Below are positions 30,770 to 40,004 of a stretch of DNA of 46,306 nucleotides, one piece after another. The DNA is taken from NCBI RefSeq assembly GCF_020860125.1, contig NZ_JAJBUX010000057.1, forward strand, positions 1 through 46,306, given 5' to 3'. The translations under genes and the position numbers were made by a program. Every line of letters starts with the position of its first letter. The first letter of the stretch is position 1. The stretch is from Cloacibacillus sp. (GTDB lineage Bacteria; Synergistota; Synergistia; Synergistales; Synergistaceae). Under the pieces are notes generated by a model. The model was not told the origin of the DNA, did no database searches, and worked only from the letters and a program-made list of their open reading frames with translations.

Positions 30770-32047
30770 CTATTTGAACTTGAGCAGGCGGAAGTCTTTC
30801 TTTCCGACGTTGAGCTGGAGATAGCGTCCCGCGAGCAAATCCTCCTCGGCTATCAGGCGGCCCGCGTCGGCGATCTTTTCACCGTTGAGGTATGCCCCGC
30901 CCTCTTTGATCTTTTTCTTCGCGTTGCCCTTTGAATCACAGGCTCCGCTGAGAACGAGCAGGTCGGTGACGCCGTTCGTCTCCGCGAGGTCGGCCTCGGC
31001 GCAGGGTATCTCCGCCGCGAGCGTCTCAAGGACGTCGGACCCGGCCTCTTTGATGTTCGTCTCTCCAAAGAGGACGGCGCTGGCCGCCAGCACTCTTTTC
31101 GCAGCCTCTTCGCCGTGGACGCGGCAGGTCATCTCCCAGGCAAGCTCCTTCTGTGCCTTGCGGAGGTGCGGAGCCTTGGCGTGCTCTTCAAGCAAGGCCT
31201 TGATCTCGTCGAGCTCACGGAAGGTAAATAGCTTATAGAGCTTCCCTAGGTCCTTATCATCAACGTTTATCCAGAACTGATAAAACTTGTAGACGCTTGT
31301 GCGCTTCGGCGAAAGGTAGACCGCGCCGCTCTCCGATTTACCGAATTTCTGCCCCTGAGCGTTGAGCAGCAGCGGGAAGGTGATGCCGTAGCACTGTCCG
31401 CCGGACTTTTTGCGCGCGAGGTCCATACCGGCGATGATGTTCACCTGCTGGTCGTTGCCGCCCATCTGAAGGGTGCAGCCGTATTCGTTGTAGAGGTGGT
31501 TGTAGTCAAAGGCCTGGAGCAGTATATATGAAAGCTCGGTATAGGTGATCGACTTGTCCGGGTCCAGCACGCGGCTGCGCACGTATTCACGGTTGACGAG
31601 GAAGCTGACCGAGAAGTACTTGCCCGTATCGCGCAGGAATTCGATGTAGTTCTCCTTCTTGAGCCAGTCGTTGTTGTTGACGAGCATGGCGCTGTTTTCG
31701 CCGCTTTCAAAGTTGAGGAAGTGCTTGAGCTGTTCCGCGATGCATGAGACGTTATGAAGTATCTGCTCCTCTGAGAGCAGGTTGCGCTCCGCGCTCTTTC
31801 CCGAGGGATCGCCGATGCGTCCGGTGCCACCGCCGGCGATGGCGATCGGCCGGTGGCCAAGGCGCTGGAGCCACGCAAGCCCCATGATGGCGACGAGGTT
31901 CCCGACGTGAAGGCTGTCGGCGCTCGGGTCGAAGCCGATATAACCAGTCACCATATTTTTCATGAAGTGCTCTTCAAGCTCTTCGTTATGGCTGCTCCAC
32001 TCGACGAAACCGCGTTCCCTCAAAATTTTAAGTGCGTTCGTATACAT
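30770..32047 (-). CDS. tyrS: Tyrosyl-tRNA synthetase
   Basis: The 425-aa enzyme charges tRNA-Tyr. The class I signatures are HIGH-like HVGN (residues 46-49, in DPSADSLHVGN) and KFGKS (about 230-234) for KMSKS, with the tyrosine-site GGNDQQ in between. A C-terminal S4 RNA-binding domain (about 355-425) is visible. RBS CTGGAGG precedes the ATG. It sits 57 nt after an unknown membrane protein on the same strand. No T-box leader is visible; there is no room for one. Confidence 0.96.
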   Translation of the reverse strand: MYTNALKILRERGFVEWSSHNEELEEHFMKNMVTGYIGFDPSADSLHVGNLVAIMGLAWLQRLGHRPIAIAGGGTGRIGDPSGKSAERNLLSEEQILHNVSCIAEQLKHFLNFESGENSAMLVNNNDWLKKENYIEFLRDTGKYFSVSFLVNREYVRSRVLDPDKSITYTELSYILLQAFDYNHLYNEYGCTLQMGGNDQQVNIIAGMDLARKKSGGQCYGITFPLLLNAQGQKFGKSESGAVYLSPKRTSVYKFYQFWINVDDKDLGKLYKLFTFRELDEIKALLEEHAKAPHLRKAQKELAWEMTCRVHGEEAAKRVLAASAVLFGETNIKEAGSDVLETLAAEIPCAEADLAETNGVTDLLVLSGACDSKGNAKKKIKEGGAYLNGEKIADAGRLIAEEDLLAGRYLQLNVGKKDFRLLKFK

Positions 32048-32104
32048 AAAAAAACCTCCAGAGTTTTTTAGAAAGTTCTTATTTCGCCCGTGCGGGGAGC
32101 GGCT

Positions 32105-33679
32105 CTATTTAGCCGCCGTTTTGTACCAGTTGATACGGCCGGAGAGCGGCGTTTCCCATACTATAAGCACGCGTCCGAGCCGTTTCAGGACATTGCCGAA
32201 GGAGTCGGTGATCCCCTGGTCGAAGGGCGACAGCGAAAGCTCAGGCTGCAAAGGCTCCGCGAGCGGTTCTTCTTCGCCGTATCCGGAATCGCCGTCATCG
32301 TAGGGCTCCGCGTCCTCCGCGCTCTCTTCGCCGAGGAAGCTGCTCATCTTCGTCATTTCTGAGAGAGCGCCCCCTATGCGCGGCAGATCGGCGAGCATCC
32401 AGCCGACTACCGATTCGTCATCTTTTAGGAACTTACCCAGCCGGTTCTTCGCGTTTATGGACTGCGGCGTGGTCAGCCCCAGCACCGCGATGCCGTCGCG
32501 GCCCGCGCCGATCACGGAGAAGGGCACGTTGGTCGTGCCGCCGAAGGTGAAGCCTGGCAGAGGCTTCGGCTCGGCGCCGAAGAAGAGATTCTTCCAGAAG
32601 GAGTCCACAAGTTCGCTCATCAGCGCGGAACGGCCGGAGAACTCTACGAGGAATCCCGGCAACGAGAACCAAAGTATGCGGTTCTGTCCGCCAAGGGAGA
32701 ATACCGTCTGCCCGGAGAGTATCTCACGTATCTGATCGTCCTTCATATCAAGATTCTCCGCGATCTCTCCCAAAGACGACAGCGGGAAGGGCCAGTCTTT
32801 TGGATCACCGCCTAGAGGCGGCAGGTCGATCCCCATCGAAAGCAGGAGCGGTTCGGGGATAATGCAGTCCGCAGTATCCCATTTCCTTGCCTTCAGTGTC
32901 GAAGAAAGATAGGCTTCCACAGGTTTTCCGAGGTTTACGAGCGCCCAGCGTATTTCACCGGCCGGGTCGGATGGGCTCTTGGGGTCGAGGCTGCGCCATG
33001 CGGCCTCTACCGTTATCGGGAATTTATGCTCCGCGTTGGCGGTTATCGCGCCGCCGTCCGATATCTCAATATGCGCGGGGCAGCTCTTTTCCTGATTCCA
33101 TTTTTTGCCGCCAAGGTTCGCGGATGACTTTTTTGAGGCCTCTTCCATGCGCCGCAGCACCGAAAGCTCCGCCGCCATCACGACGTTCTTGCCCTTTACA
33201 GTGTAATAGACGGGAGATGAGAGTCCCTCTGACTCTATAACGAAGACTCCCCTTTCGCTGCCGGCACGCACGGAGGCCTCCTTAAAAACCACCTTCAGGA
33301 TATCCGGCAGGAGCCCCTTTTTGAGCCCCGCGGTATCTGACGGCGCGAAGCGGAAGGAGGCGTATACCTCCGTCATGCCCCCGCCGCCGTCCTCCACAAG
33401 CAGCGCCGCCTCTTTTGCCGCGGAGGCGGCAGTAAGAAGCGCGTTACGCGGCGTGCCGTCCTTAAGCAGCGCGTAGACGCCGTCGGTGAGCAGCGCGGAA
33501 AGGGCCTTGGGATAGCTGCCCTCTTTCGTCTCCGTCAGCACATAGGGCCGCGACTCTTCGGGCCTGGGGATCATCGTTAGGATGCCGGAAGAATTCCACA
33601 GCGTGTATGTGAAAAACAGCGCCGCCACTATCACCGCCGCCACAGCGGTGACTACGGCGTATTTGGCCTTTCCCGTCAT
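32105..33679 (-). CDS. Membrane-anchored protein of unknown function
   Basis: About 524 residues: a single N-terminal membrane helix (VVTAVAAVIVAALFFTYTL) and a large extracytoplasmic part with no motif I recognise. The middle has several beta-rich segments (for example PVYYTVKGKNVVMAAEL). A strongly acidic stretch near residues 455-480 precedes a short C-terminal region (PLSGRINWYK). I used the second ATG (33679) because AGGATGGG lies upstream; the first (33691) has no spacing for a ribosome site. It is followed by tyrS in the same direction. Size and layout recall DUF3352-like surface proteins, but I cannot support that. Confidence 0.7.
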   Translation of the reverse strand: MTGKAKYAVVTAVAAVIVAALFFTYTLWNSSGILTMIPRPEESRPYVLTETKEGSYPKALSALLTDGVYALLKDGTPRNALLTAASAAKEAALLVEDGGGGMTEVYASFRFAPSDTAGLKKGLLPDILKVVFKEASVRAGSERGVFVIESEGLSSPVYYTVKGKNVVMAAELSVLRRMEEASKKSSANLGGKKWNQEKSCPAHIEISDGGAITANAEHKFPITVEAAWRSLDPKSPSDPAGEIRWALVNLGKPVEAYLSSTLKARKWDTADCIIPEPLLLSMGIDLPPLGGDPKDWPFPLSSLGEIAENLDMKDDQIREILSGQTVFSLGGQNRILWFSLPGFLVEFSGRSALMSELVDSFWKNLFFGAEPKPLPGFTFGGTTNVPFSVIGAGRDGIAVLGLTTPQSINAKNRLGKFLKDDESVVGWMLADLPRIGGALSEMTKMSSFLGEESAEDAEPYDDGDSGYGEEEPLAEPLQPELSLSPFDQGITDSFGNVLKRLGRVLIVWETPLSGRINWYKTAAK

Positions 33680-33710
33680 AGAGTATCCCATCCTTTTTGT
33701 TTCACTGCGA

Positions 33711-35390
33711 TTATCTCTTTTCTTCTTTTTTTTCTTCTTTGTACTCTATCTTGTTGCCGCTTAGGGCCGCCGCCGTTTCAAGCAGCGTTCTCGCCGAAAT
33801 AAGCAGCGGCATTATATTCTTATACTGTTCTTCGTTCTGGATGAGCGTCTGCTGCATCTGCTCAGTGCGCGCCGAGATGAGGTTCAGCGCGTTCTCCACA
33901 TCCTTGGAATTGATCTGGATACGGTCGAGTATGCGCGGCGAAATAACAGGCATCGCTATCTTATCGGGGGCCGGAGCGAGGAGGTCTATCTCGTCACCGA
34001 TCGCCGGGATGCGCGTCGAATAGCCGTTGTCCTTAAGGCCGAGGGCCAGGGACTCGGCGGATTTAGGTTCGCCGTGGACGATGATGAAGCGCGCCTTCTT
34101 TGGGAAATGGTCGGCCCATTTGAGCAGGTCGTCCCGGTCCGCGTGGGCGGAGAAGCCGTTCAGCGTGTGGAACTGGGCCTTGACCGATATCTCCTCTCCC
34201 GCGATACGCACGGTCTTCGCGCCGTCGACGAGGCGGCGCCCGAGGGTGCCGTAGGCCTGGTAGCCGACGAAGAATACATGCGTGTCTTTCTTGAAGAGGT
34301 TATGTTTCAGATGGTGCATGATGCGCCCGCCGGAACACATGCCGCTGCCCGCGAGTACGATACCGCTGGACATGTCGTTGATGGCGCGCGATTCGTCGGC
34401 GCTGCGGACGAAGCTGAACCCCTTCGGCTCAAAGGGATCTTCCCCTTTGAGGAGCAGCTCTTTCAGTTCGCGTGAGAGCAGCGTGGTGTGCGCCGAATAT
34501 ATTTCCGTCGTCTTGACGCCCATCGGCGAATCAAGATAGATGTTGGGCATATTGAGGTCGGGCAGTTTCTTCTGCAGCAGCTTAAACTCGTAAAGCATAC
34601 GCTGCGCGCGGTCCACAACGAAGGTCGGCACGAGCACTTTGCCGCCGGAGCGGATGGCCTCCTCCATCGCTCCCTGGAATTCGGAACGCGTACCATCAAG
34701 GGACTTGTGAAGCCTGTCGCCGTAGGTCGATTCGATAAGGACGAAATCAGCCTCCTCGACGATTGCCGGCGGCTTCTCAATGACGCCGTCGAACTGGCCA
34801 AGGTCTCCGGAGAATACCACCTTCACCTTTTTCTGGTCGTCTTTATCTGATATCCAAGTCTCGATTATGGAGCTTCCGAGGATATGCCCCGCCTCACGGT
34901 AGCGCACCTTTAGCCCGGGAAATATCTCCACCATTTCGTCGTAGGGGATCGGGTAGCGGAAGGCGAGCGCGTCTTCGACGTCGTTCTCGTTGTAGAGAGG
35001 TTCCACCTTAGGCAGCCCTTTGCGGGAGTTCTTGCGCGAGCGCCATTCGGCGTCTTCCTTCATGATGTGCGCGGAGTCGCGCAGCAGTATTTCTATCAGC
35101 TGCGAGGTGGCGTGGGTACAGTAGATCTTTCCTTTGAATCCCTGCTTGACAAGGAGGGGGATCCTGCCGCTGTGGTCGATATGCGCGTGGGTCAGGAGGA
35201 CAGCGTCTATATCCGCCGGACTGAAGGGAAACTTCTCTCCCTCATGCCGTTCCTCGTCCGTGCCCTGATGCGTGCCGCAATCGACTAAAACTTTATAACC
35301 ATCCGTCTCTATCATATAGTTGGAACCGGTCACTTCACCGGCGGCACCTAATATCCGCAGTTTCACTGTCAATCGCCCGGAGGCTCCCAC
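33711..35390 (-). CDS. Beta-CASP metallo-beta-lactamase nuclease (RNase J/CPSF73 superfamily, COG1236 type)
   Basis: The protein of about 550-559 aa has the metallo-beta-lactamase motif THAHIDHSG (HxHxDH), GHILGSS and FSGDLG, then beta-CASP motifs in DSPMG, GSGMCSGGRI and a terminal HGE. The fold cleaves or trims RNA. The C-terminal extension (about 480-559) is Lys/Glu-rich and possibly coiled. The start is uncertain: the longest reading begins GTG at 35390, while a shorter one at 35366 (also GTG) gives the conserved KLRILGAAGEVTGS start. Neither has a strong ribosome site. Confidence 0.9.
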   Translation of the reverse strand: MGASGRLTVKLRILGAAGEVTGSNYMIETDGYKVLVDCGTHQGTDEERHEGEKFPFSPADIDAVLLTHAHIDHSGRIPLLVKQGFKGKIYCTHATSQLIEILLRDSAHIMKEDAEWRSRKNSRKGLPKVEPLYNENDVEDALAFRYPIPYDEMVEIFPGLKVRYREAGHILGSSIIETWISDKDDQKKVKVVFSGDLGQFDGVIEKPPAIVEEADFVLIESTYGDRLHKSLDGTRSEFQGAMEEAIRSGGKVLVPTFVVDRAQRMLYEFKLLQKKLPDLNMPNIYLDSPMGVKTTEIYSAHTTLLSRELKELLLKGEDPFEPKGFSFVRSADESRAINDMSSGIVLAGSGMCSGGRIMHHLKHNLFKKDTHVFFVGYQAYGTLGRRLVDGAKTVRIAGEEISVKAQFHTLNGFSAHADRDDLLKWADHFPKKARFIIVHGEPKSAESLALGLKDNGYSTRIPAIGDEIDLLAPAPDKIAMPVISPRILDRIQINSKDVENALNLISARTEQMQQTLIQNEEQYKNIMPLLISARTLLETAAALSGNKIEYKEEKKEEKR

Positions 35391-35474
35391 CTTTCAAAAA
35401 TAAGAATAGATAAGAACACTTGCCAATAAAACAACAGCACAGAAAAACTGTCGGCAGACATTCCGCTCCTATTA

Positions 35475-36878
35475 CTATTCTACAGTCTGAAGCGGTACTT
35501 CACAACTTATAATTGTGCCGATTCCCAATGTGGATGTTATTTCCAGGGAGCCTCCGGCGAGGCGCATGCGCTCCTTCATATTTGAAAGGCCGCGGTGTCC
35601 CTGCACACGAAGTTCCTGAACGTCGTCGGGCATGTCGAAGCCCTTGCCGTTGTCCTCGATGCGCATGGTTATCCGGTCGCCCCTCTTTTCAAGCTGTACG
35701 GATATGAAGGTGGCTCCGCCGTGGTGGACGGAGTTGTTGATCGACTCCTGCACCACCCGGTAGAAGGCAAGGCAGAGAGAGGCCGGCAAAGATTCGTCGT
35801 CGTAGTCGCAGTCGTCGCCGTCCTCGACATCAAGGTCTATCTGCACGCCGAGCTGCGAGGACATACGGTTGCAGAGTTCCGCGAGCGAGTGGCGCAGCCC
35901 GAGGTCAAGCCAGGGCGGGGTAAGGTTGTTGCAGAATTCGCGCATCTCCTTGACGCCGATCATCGCGACCTTTTCGGCGTTCTCCAGACTGCTTATGGTC
36001 TGTTCGTCGCTGACGTCCAGCGCCAGCAGACGAAGCCTCTGGACCAGCGCGGTGACGTCCTGCAGAGGGCCGTCGTGTATCTCGCGGGAGATGCGCTCGC
36101 GCTCCTCCTCCTGCACCTTTACGATGTCGGTAATGTAGTCGCGCGAGAGCTGTTCTTTATCTATCGCCGACTGAGCGAGTACGACGAAGGTGGACCGCAG
36201 CTGCTGCAGCTCGGGAACCGCCTCGGGCGCCGAGACGTCGGGCAGGTCGTAGCCAAGACGCAGCGAAGAGACCTCTTCGTCTAGTTCGCGCAGCGGCAGG
36301 ATGACCTTTTCATATAAGAGATATATCGCAAGGATAGTAATAATGGCGAGTGTGCCCATGATGAAGGGCCATACGGTGACAAGAAGCACCATGGAGCCAA
36401 ATAGCATCTTCCAGGAGACGGCTCCAATTATATATATGTTTTCATCGGGAATGGAGTAAAACATCCCCGTAAAATAGTCCCCTCCCTTGCTGCGCACCTT
36501 CACCGGCGTTGGGGAGTCGAAAGAGTTCACCCAGTCGACGAGGAAATTTACCTTCCCGGGAGAGCCGTAGATCAGCGTCCCGTCCTTACGGAAGACGGCG
36601 AACATCCCGGGAAGGTTCATCTCTTTAAGTACCGCGGCAATGGAGTTCACATCCTCGTCAAGCGGCTTTTTCATATAGGTGCCGTCGGGCTGGACATGCC
36701 ATTTCTTTGAATCGAGCCTGGCGGCTACGCTGTCAACCAGGTTTTCGACGTAATTGTTCGCGTTGGACTCCATGCTCTTCTCAAACTGATCGTATACAAC
36801 CCATGCAAGAACCAGCGCTAAAAGCGCTGGCACTAGAAGAGCGGTTATAAGCTGATAGAGGAGTCCTTCTTTCCTCAT
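35475..36878 (-). CDS. NarL-type sensor histidine kinase (HisKA_3)
   Basis: The 467-aa protein has membrane helices at about 10-32 and 170-195 bounding an extracytoplasmic sensor region. A HAMP-like linker is followed by the dimerisation box with catalytic His in SREIHDGPLQD (about residue 265). The HATPase domain shows SINNSVHHGG (N box) and DNGKGFD (G box). It should phosphorylate the response regulator whose stop codon directly abuts its ATG (TAA then ATG). The stimulus is unknown. Confidence 0.93.
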   Translation of the reverse strand: MRKEGLLYQLITALLVPALLALVLAWVVYDQFEKSMESNANNYVENLVDSVAARLDSKKWHVQPDGTYMKKPLDEDVNSIAAVLKEMNLPGMFAVFRKDGTLIYGSPGKVNFLVDWVNSFDSPTPVKVRSKGGDYFTGMFYSIPDENIYIIGAVSWKMLFGSMVLLVTVWPFIMGTLAIITILAIYLLYEKVILPLRELDEEVSSLRLGYDLPDVSAPEAVPELQQLRSTFVVLAQSAIDKEQLSRDYITDIVKVQEEERERISREIHDGPLQDVTALVQRLRLLALDVSDEQTISSLENAEKVAMIGVKEMREFCNNLTPPWLDLGLRHSLAELCNRMSSQLGVQIDLDVEDGDDCDYDDESLPASLCLAFYRVVQESINNSVHHGGATFISVQLEKRGDRITMRIEDNGKGFDMPDDVQELRVQGHRGLSNMKERMRLAGGSLEITSTLGIGTIISCEVPLQTVE

Positions 36879-37517
36879 TTAGTCAAGAAGTTCCTCCATG
36901 GTGACGATGCCGTATTTGAGAGAGAGCAGCATCGCCTCCGTCTTGTTTTTAGCTCCGAGCTTGTCATATATCGAGGCAAGATGCGTCTGCACGGTACGCT
37001 CGCTGATGAAAAGCTGAGAGGCTATCTCCTTTCCCGAGAGACCGCGCGCCGCGAGCAGCAGCACTTCGCGCTCACGGACCGATACTGGCTCCGGAACGAA
37101 GTCCTCGCCCTCCTCGACCGCGCTTGCCACGTCGCTGTCGAGATAGAAACCGCCGCGCGCCGCTATCCTGATGGCGCGTGAAAGAGTATCCATAGTGGCC
37201 GTCTTGAGGACATAGCCGCGCGCGCCGGCGCGGAGCGCCGCCATCACATACTGGTTTGCGTCGTACGAGGTGAGCATCAGCGAGGCCGTGGGAATCCCCG
37301 CCTCCTTGACCTTGCGCGCAAGCGCGATGCCGTCAAGCCCAGGCATGCGGATATCGAGCAGGGCCACCTGCGGCCTGTGCGTCTGGATACCGGCCCATGT
37401 GGCGTTGCCGTCCGCGTATTCTCCTACGATATTAAAGTCCGGTTCCTTTGAAAGGTATCCCTTGATACCCTCGCGTGTAAGGGGATGGTCGTCGGCAAGA
37501 ACGATGGAAATAGACAT
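36879..37517 (-). CDS. NarL/FixJ-type response regulator
   Basis: The 212-aa protein has a receiver domain with acidic pocket DD (residues 9-10), phosphoacceptor Asp in LLDIRMPG (about 55), and conserved Thr/Ser and Lys (YVLKTA, about 105). The C-terminal LuxR helix-turn-helix is VREREVLLLAARGLSGKEIASQLFISERTVQTHL. It is the partner of the kinase that follows. Upstream, the dCMP deaminase is 49 nt away on the same strand. Its targets are not visible. Confidence 0.95.
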   Translation of the reverse strand: MSISIVLADDHPLTREGIKGYLSKEPDFNIVGEYADGNATWAGIQTHRPQVALLDIRMPGLDGIALARKVKEAGIPTASLMLTSYDANQYVMAALRAGARGYVLKTATMDTLSRAIRIAARGGFYLDSDVASAVEEGEDFVPEPVSVREREVLLLAARGLSGKEIASQLFISERTVQTHLASIYDKLGAKNKTEAMLLSLKYGIVTMEELLD

Positions 37518-37566
37518 TTGTATTGCTCCCTTCTCTGTTTTACTATTATAACTTCGTTTTTTATTT

Positions 37567-38046
37567 TCAGATCGAAAAAATATCCCTGGGCAGCTCCTGC
37601 GGATCGACCCAGATACTCTCCACTCCCGACTCCGTCATTACGGCGCGGGCAAGCTCGTCGGGATATGGGTGGAGGAAAAAGACTTTTTCACAGCCGGCGT
37701 TTATCAGCGCCTTCGTGCAGTAGATACAGGGTTCGTGAGTGCAGTAGAGCCAGGAGCCCGCCGTCGCCGTTCCGGCCGCTGCCGCCTGGGCGATCGCGTT
37801 GATCTCCGCGTGAGAGCCGCGGCAAATCTCATGCCGTTCACCGGAGGCGATGCCGAGCCGCTCGCGCAGGCATCCCGTCTTCTCGCAGTGGCTGACACCG
37901 CGCGGAGCCCCGTTGTAGCCTGTGCTCAGTATCTGCCTGTCGCGAACCAGCACCGCTCCCACCTTGCGGCGCAGACAGGTGCTCCTGCTCGCCGCCACCT
38001 GCGCCATAAGGAGAAAATATATGTCCCATTCCGGCCGGTTCGTCAT
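37567..38046 (-). CDS. Deoxycytidylate (dCMP) deaminase
   Basis: This 159-aa zinc enzyme carries HAE (in SHAEINAIAQ, ligand and catalytic Glu) and PCIYC for the two cysteine ligands. TGYNGAPRG and GCLRERLGI near the front are typical of dCMP deaminases of the ComEB/Dctd group. It makes dUMP for thymidylate synthesis. The ATG has AGGAGGCACTG upstream. It is a housekeeping gene; no link to the neighbours is expected. Confidence 0.92.
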   Translation of the reverse strand: MTNRPEWDIYFLLMAQVAASRSTCLRRKVGAVLVRDRQILSTGYNGAPRGVSHCEKTGCLRERLGIASGERHEICRGSHAEINAIAQAAAAGTATAGSWLYCTHEPCIYCTKALINAGCEKVFFLHPYPDELARAVMTESGVESIWVDPQELPRDIFSI

Positions 38047-38401
38047 TTCCAGTGCCTCCTAAACGTTGATAATAAGAAAAATTACCTATCTGATATATCA
38101 ACCGCCGTAAAAGCGGCCGAATGCGCGCTTCGTAAAATTCCCTCTACCAACAATTATATAATCTATCTCCATGTGATAATTTTTTGCACGGAAAATTACT
38201 GATTAATCTCCGCTTTTTTATCGATACATTCCCTAAATAAGCGGGAACATTATCCGCCGCCGCGCCATAACAGGAAAATTATCGCGTCGGCCGGACGGGA
38301 TTTTAATAACCAACTCCCCGATGAGCGCTCAATAAACCGCATAGCGGCAATGAGGAGACGGCTCTTTTTAAAATACCGGCGATTAGGTTAATATATCTAA
38401 A
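38047..38401. other. Gene-free AT-rich stretch
   Basis: 355 bp without a supported ORF separate the dCMP deaminase from the citX terminator. It presumably holds the deaminase promoter. I see no repeats or RNA motif I can name. Confidence 0.5.
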
Positions 38402-38440
38402 ATAAAAACCTCCGCGTGGAATCATCCAGGCCATCCACGT
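38402..38440 (-). terminator. Terminator after citX
   Basis: On the minus strand CGTGGA (38434-38439) pairs with TCCACG (38415-38420) around a 13-nt loop, followed by a GGAGG and then TTTTTATTTT. The stem is short but the T run is good. Confidence 0.6.
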
Positions 38441-38446
38441 AAGGCG

Positions 38447-38962
38447 CTACATCTCCAACGCGGCGGCGTTTATTATCCTGATGACCTTTTCCCTCAGCTC
38501 CGACTGCGGGTGGGATCCAAGCCTCGCGCAGACTTTCGCCCTCTCGCCGCAGAGCAGACAGCGGCGTTCGGGCAGCCCCATTTGGGTACGCGAGAGGGCC
38601 CTCTCCCTGGTAAGGACGTCAATATCAAGCACGCGGCCTGCGGTCATCGAATTTTCCGCCTCCACCGCGCACCTCTTCAGCGACGCCGCGTCATACTTTA
38701 AAGCGTCGAAGGCTCCCTGCCAGCAGACTCCGGCCCCGTTCTCAAGGTACTGCTCCTCCGCCGGCGCCGCATGCGCATGCTCCAGCAGATATTTACGGCA
38801 TTTCCTGACGACCGCGAGGTCGCGCGGGATGCGTTTGGGATATCCGGGAACATTAAGCCCGATCTGACAGACGAAAAAATTACCCTCCGGTGACCGCAGC
38901 CAGCGCCGCTGCCAGGCGGCGCGCTCGTCACGGCCGAAGAGCACCTCTTCAAGCGGCGTCAT
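38447..38962 (-). CDS. citX: CitX-like apo-citrate lyase phosphoribosyl-dephospho-CoA transferase (holo-ACP synthase)
   Basis: The 171-aa protein has the CitX pattern: GRVLDIDV (about residues 109-116), R-x-x-x-G-x-x-x-R-x-CLLC (118-140), then CARLGSHP. CitX attaches the prosthetic group to the acyl-carrier subunit CitD of citrate lyase. Its ATG overlaps the citC stop by 4 nt. There is no citD, citE or citF here, so the acyl-carrier partner must be elsewhere in the genome or differ. Confidence 0.85.
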   Translation of the reverse strand: MTPLEEVLFGRDERAAWQRRWLRSPEGNFFVCQIGLNVPGYPKRIPRDLAVVRKCRKYLLEHAHAAPAEEQYLENGAGVCWQGAFDALKYDAASLKRCAVEAENSMTAGRVLDIDVLTRERALSRTQMGLPERRCLLCGERAKVCARLGSHPQSELREKVIRIINAAALEM

Positions 38963-39999
38963 CTCTCGGCCCTCAGTTTCGCGGCCACGGCGGCGCCGCG
39001 CGGCGTATTCAGATAATCCAGCGTTGCCGAAGGCAGCAGCTCCGCGAGACCGGACTCTTCGCCGGCGGCGATCATCGCGCGCACGCGCGAAGCGGAGATG
39101 ACCTCATCTCCCGCCCGGCGGCGGCTGATCTCCGTCACCTCGCAGCCCAGCGACGGCAGTATCTCCTTCAGCACGGAATTATAGAGCCCGGTGATTGGAG
39201 AGAGCGGCTCCGTTCCCACAAAGCGGCGTTCGATCCCCAGCGCGGGCACGAAAAGCGCGCCAAAGAGCCGCGCGTCAAGCTCTGCCTGCGCGCGCGCCAC
39301 AGAGCTCTCTCCCCTGTCCTTGAGAAAATAGGTGGGGAAGGTCGCCGCGGAGACGGCGTAATGCGAGCTGGAGATCACGTGCACGTTGGCGATGTCGGCG
39401 GTTCCGATGCGGACAAGCTCCAAGCGGTCGGCGAAGGGAAAGGCGGAGGCATCCTCTTCAACGACGATCACATAAAAGAGCGGCGAATTTTTTGCCGCCT
39501 CCTCAATCAAATAGCGGTGTCCTAGCGTGAAGGGATTGCAATTCATCACAGCCGCGGCGGCCGGCGTGCCGTTTTCCGCACGCAGCCCCTCAAGCGAGCG
39601 GCGGTAATCCTCCGCCCCGGGCGAGCCGCACTCCATCAGCACAGAGCGGCTGGAGGCCGCGAGCTCGCGAAAACCGAGTCCGGCGAAACGTGACGCCATC
39701 TCCGGCTTAGTGTAGACAAAGAGATGATGGAGGCCCTCCTCATGCGCGGCGCGCATCAGCGCCGAAATGACGGTGCCAGAGAGCCCTGCCTCCTGCCACT
39801 GGGGGTCGGCCGCCACCATTTTGATCACGGACCCGGAGAGACTTGCCGTGGCGACGATATTTTCCTCGCTGTCCTCAGCAATCGCGGTATAATCCGGCGA
39901 CCCCTCGAAAATCAGCCCGCTGCGTTCAAGCAGCCCTTCGACGGCCCTCCGTTCATAGCCGCCGAGTTTGCGCGTTACACGGCAGTTGAGTCCAAACAT
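38959..39999 (-). CDS. citC: CitC-like [citrate (pro-3S)-lyase] ligase
   Basis: The 346-aa protein has an N-terminal GNAT-like domain (1-130) and a nucleotidyltransferase domain beginning at NCNPFTLGHRYLIE (NPFTxGH motif, about 152-165). It continues as in citrate lyase ligase (SSHYAVSAATFPTYFLKD, then ISASRVR as the ISxSxVR motif). The enzyme acetylates the thiol on citrate lyase's acyl carrier protein using acetate and ATP. It lies 5 nt after an AMP-forming synthetase gene and overlaps citX, forming one operon of three. Confidence 0.9.
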   Translation of the reverse strand: MFGLNCRVTRKLGGYERRAVEGLLERSGLIFEGSPDYTAIAEDSEENIVATASLSGSVIKMVAADPQWQEAGLSGTVISALMRAAHEEGLHHLFVYTKPEMASRFAGLGFRELAASSRSVLMECGSPGAEDYRRSLEGLRAENGTPAAAAVMNCNPFTLGHRYLIEEAAKNSPLFYVIVVEEDASAFPFADRLELVRIGTADIANVHVISSSHYAVSAATFPTYFLKDRGESSVARAQAELDARLFGALFVPALGIERRFVGTEPLSPITGLYNSVLKEILPSLGCEVTEISRRRAGDEVISASRVRAMIAAGEESGLAELLPSATLDYLNTPRGAAVAAKLRAER

Positions 40000-40004
40000 A
40001 TTTA

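Noticed and set aside
31990..32110. T-box riboswitch upstream of tyrS
   Set aside because: Only 57 nt separate tyrS from the preceding gene and no T-box sequence is visible.
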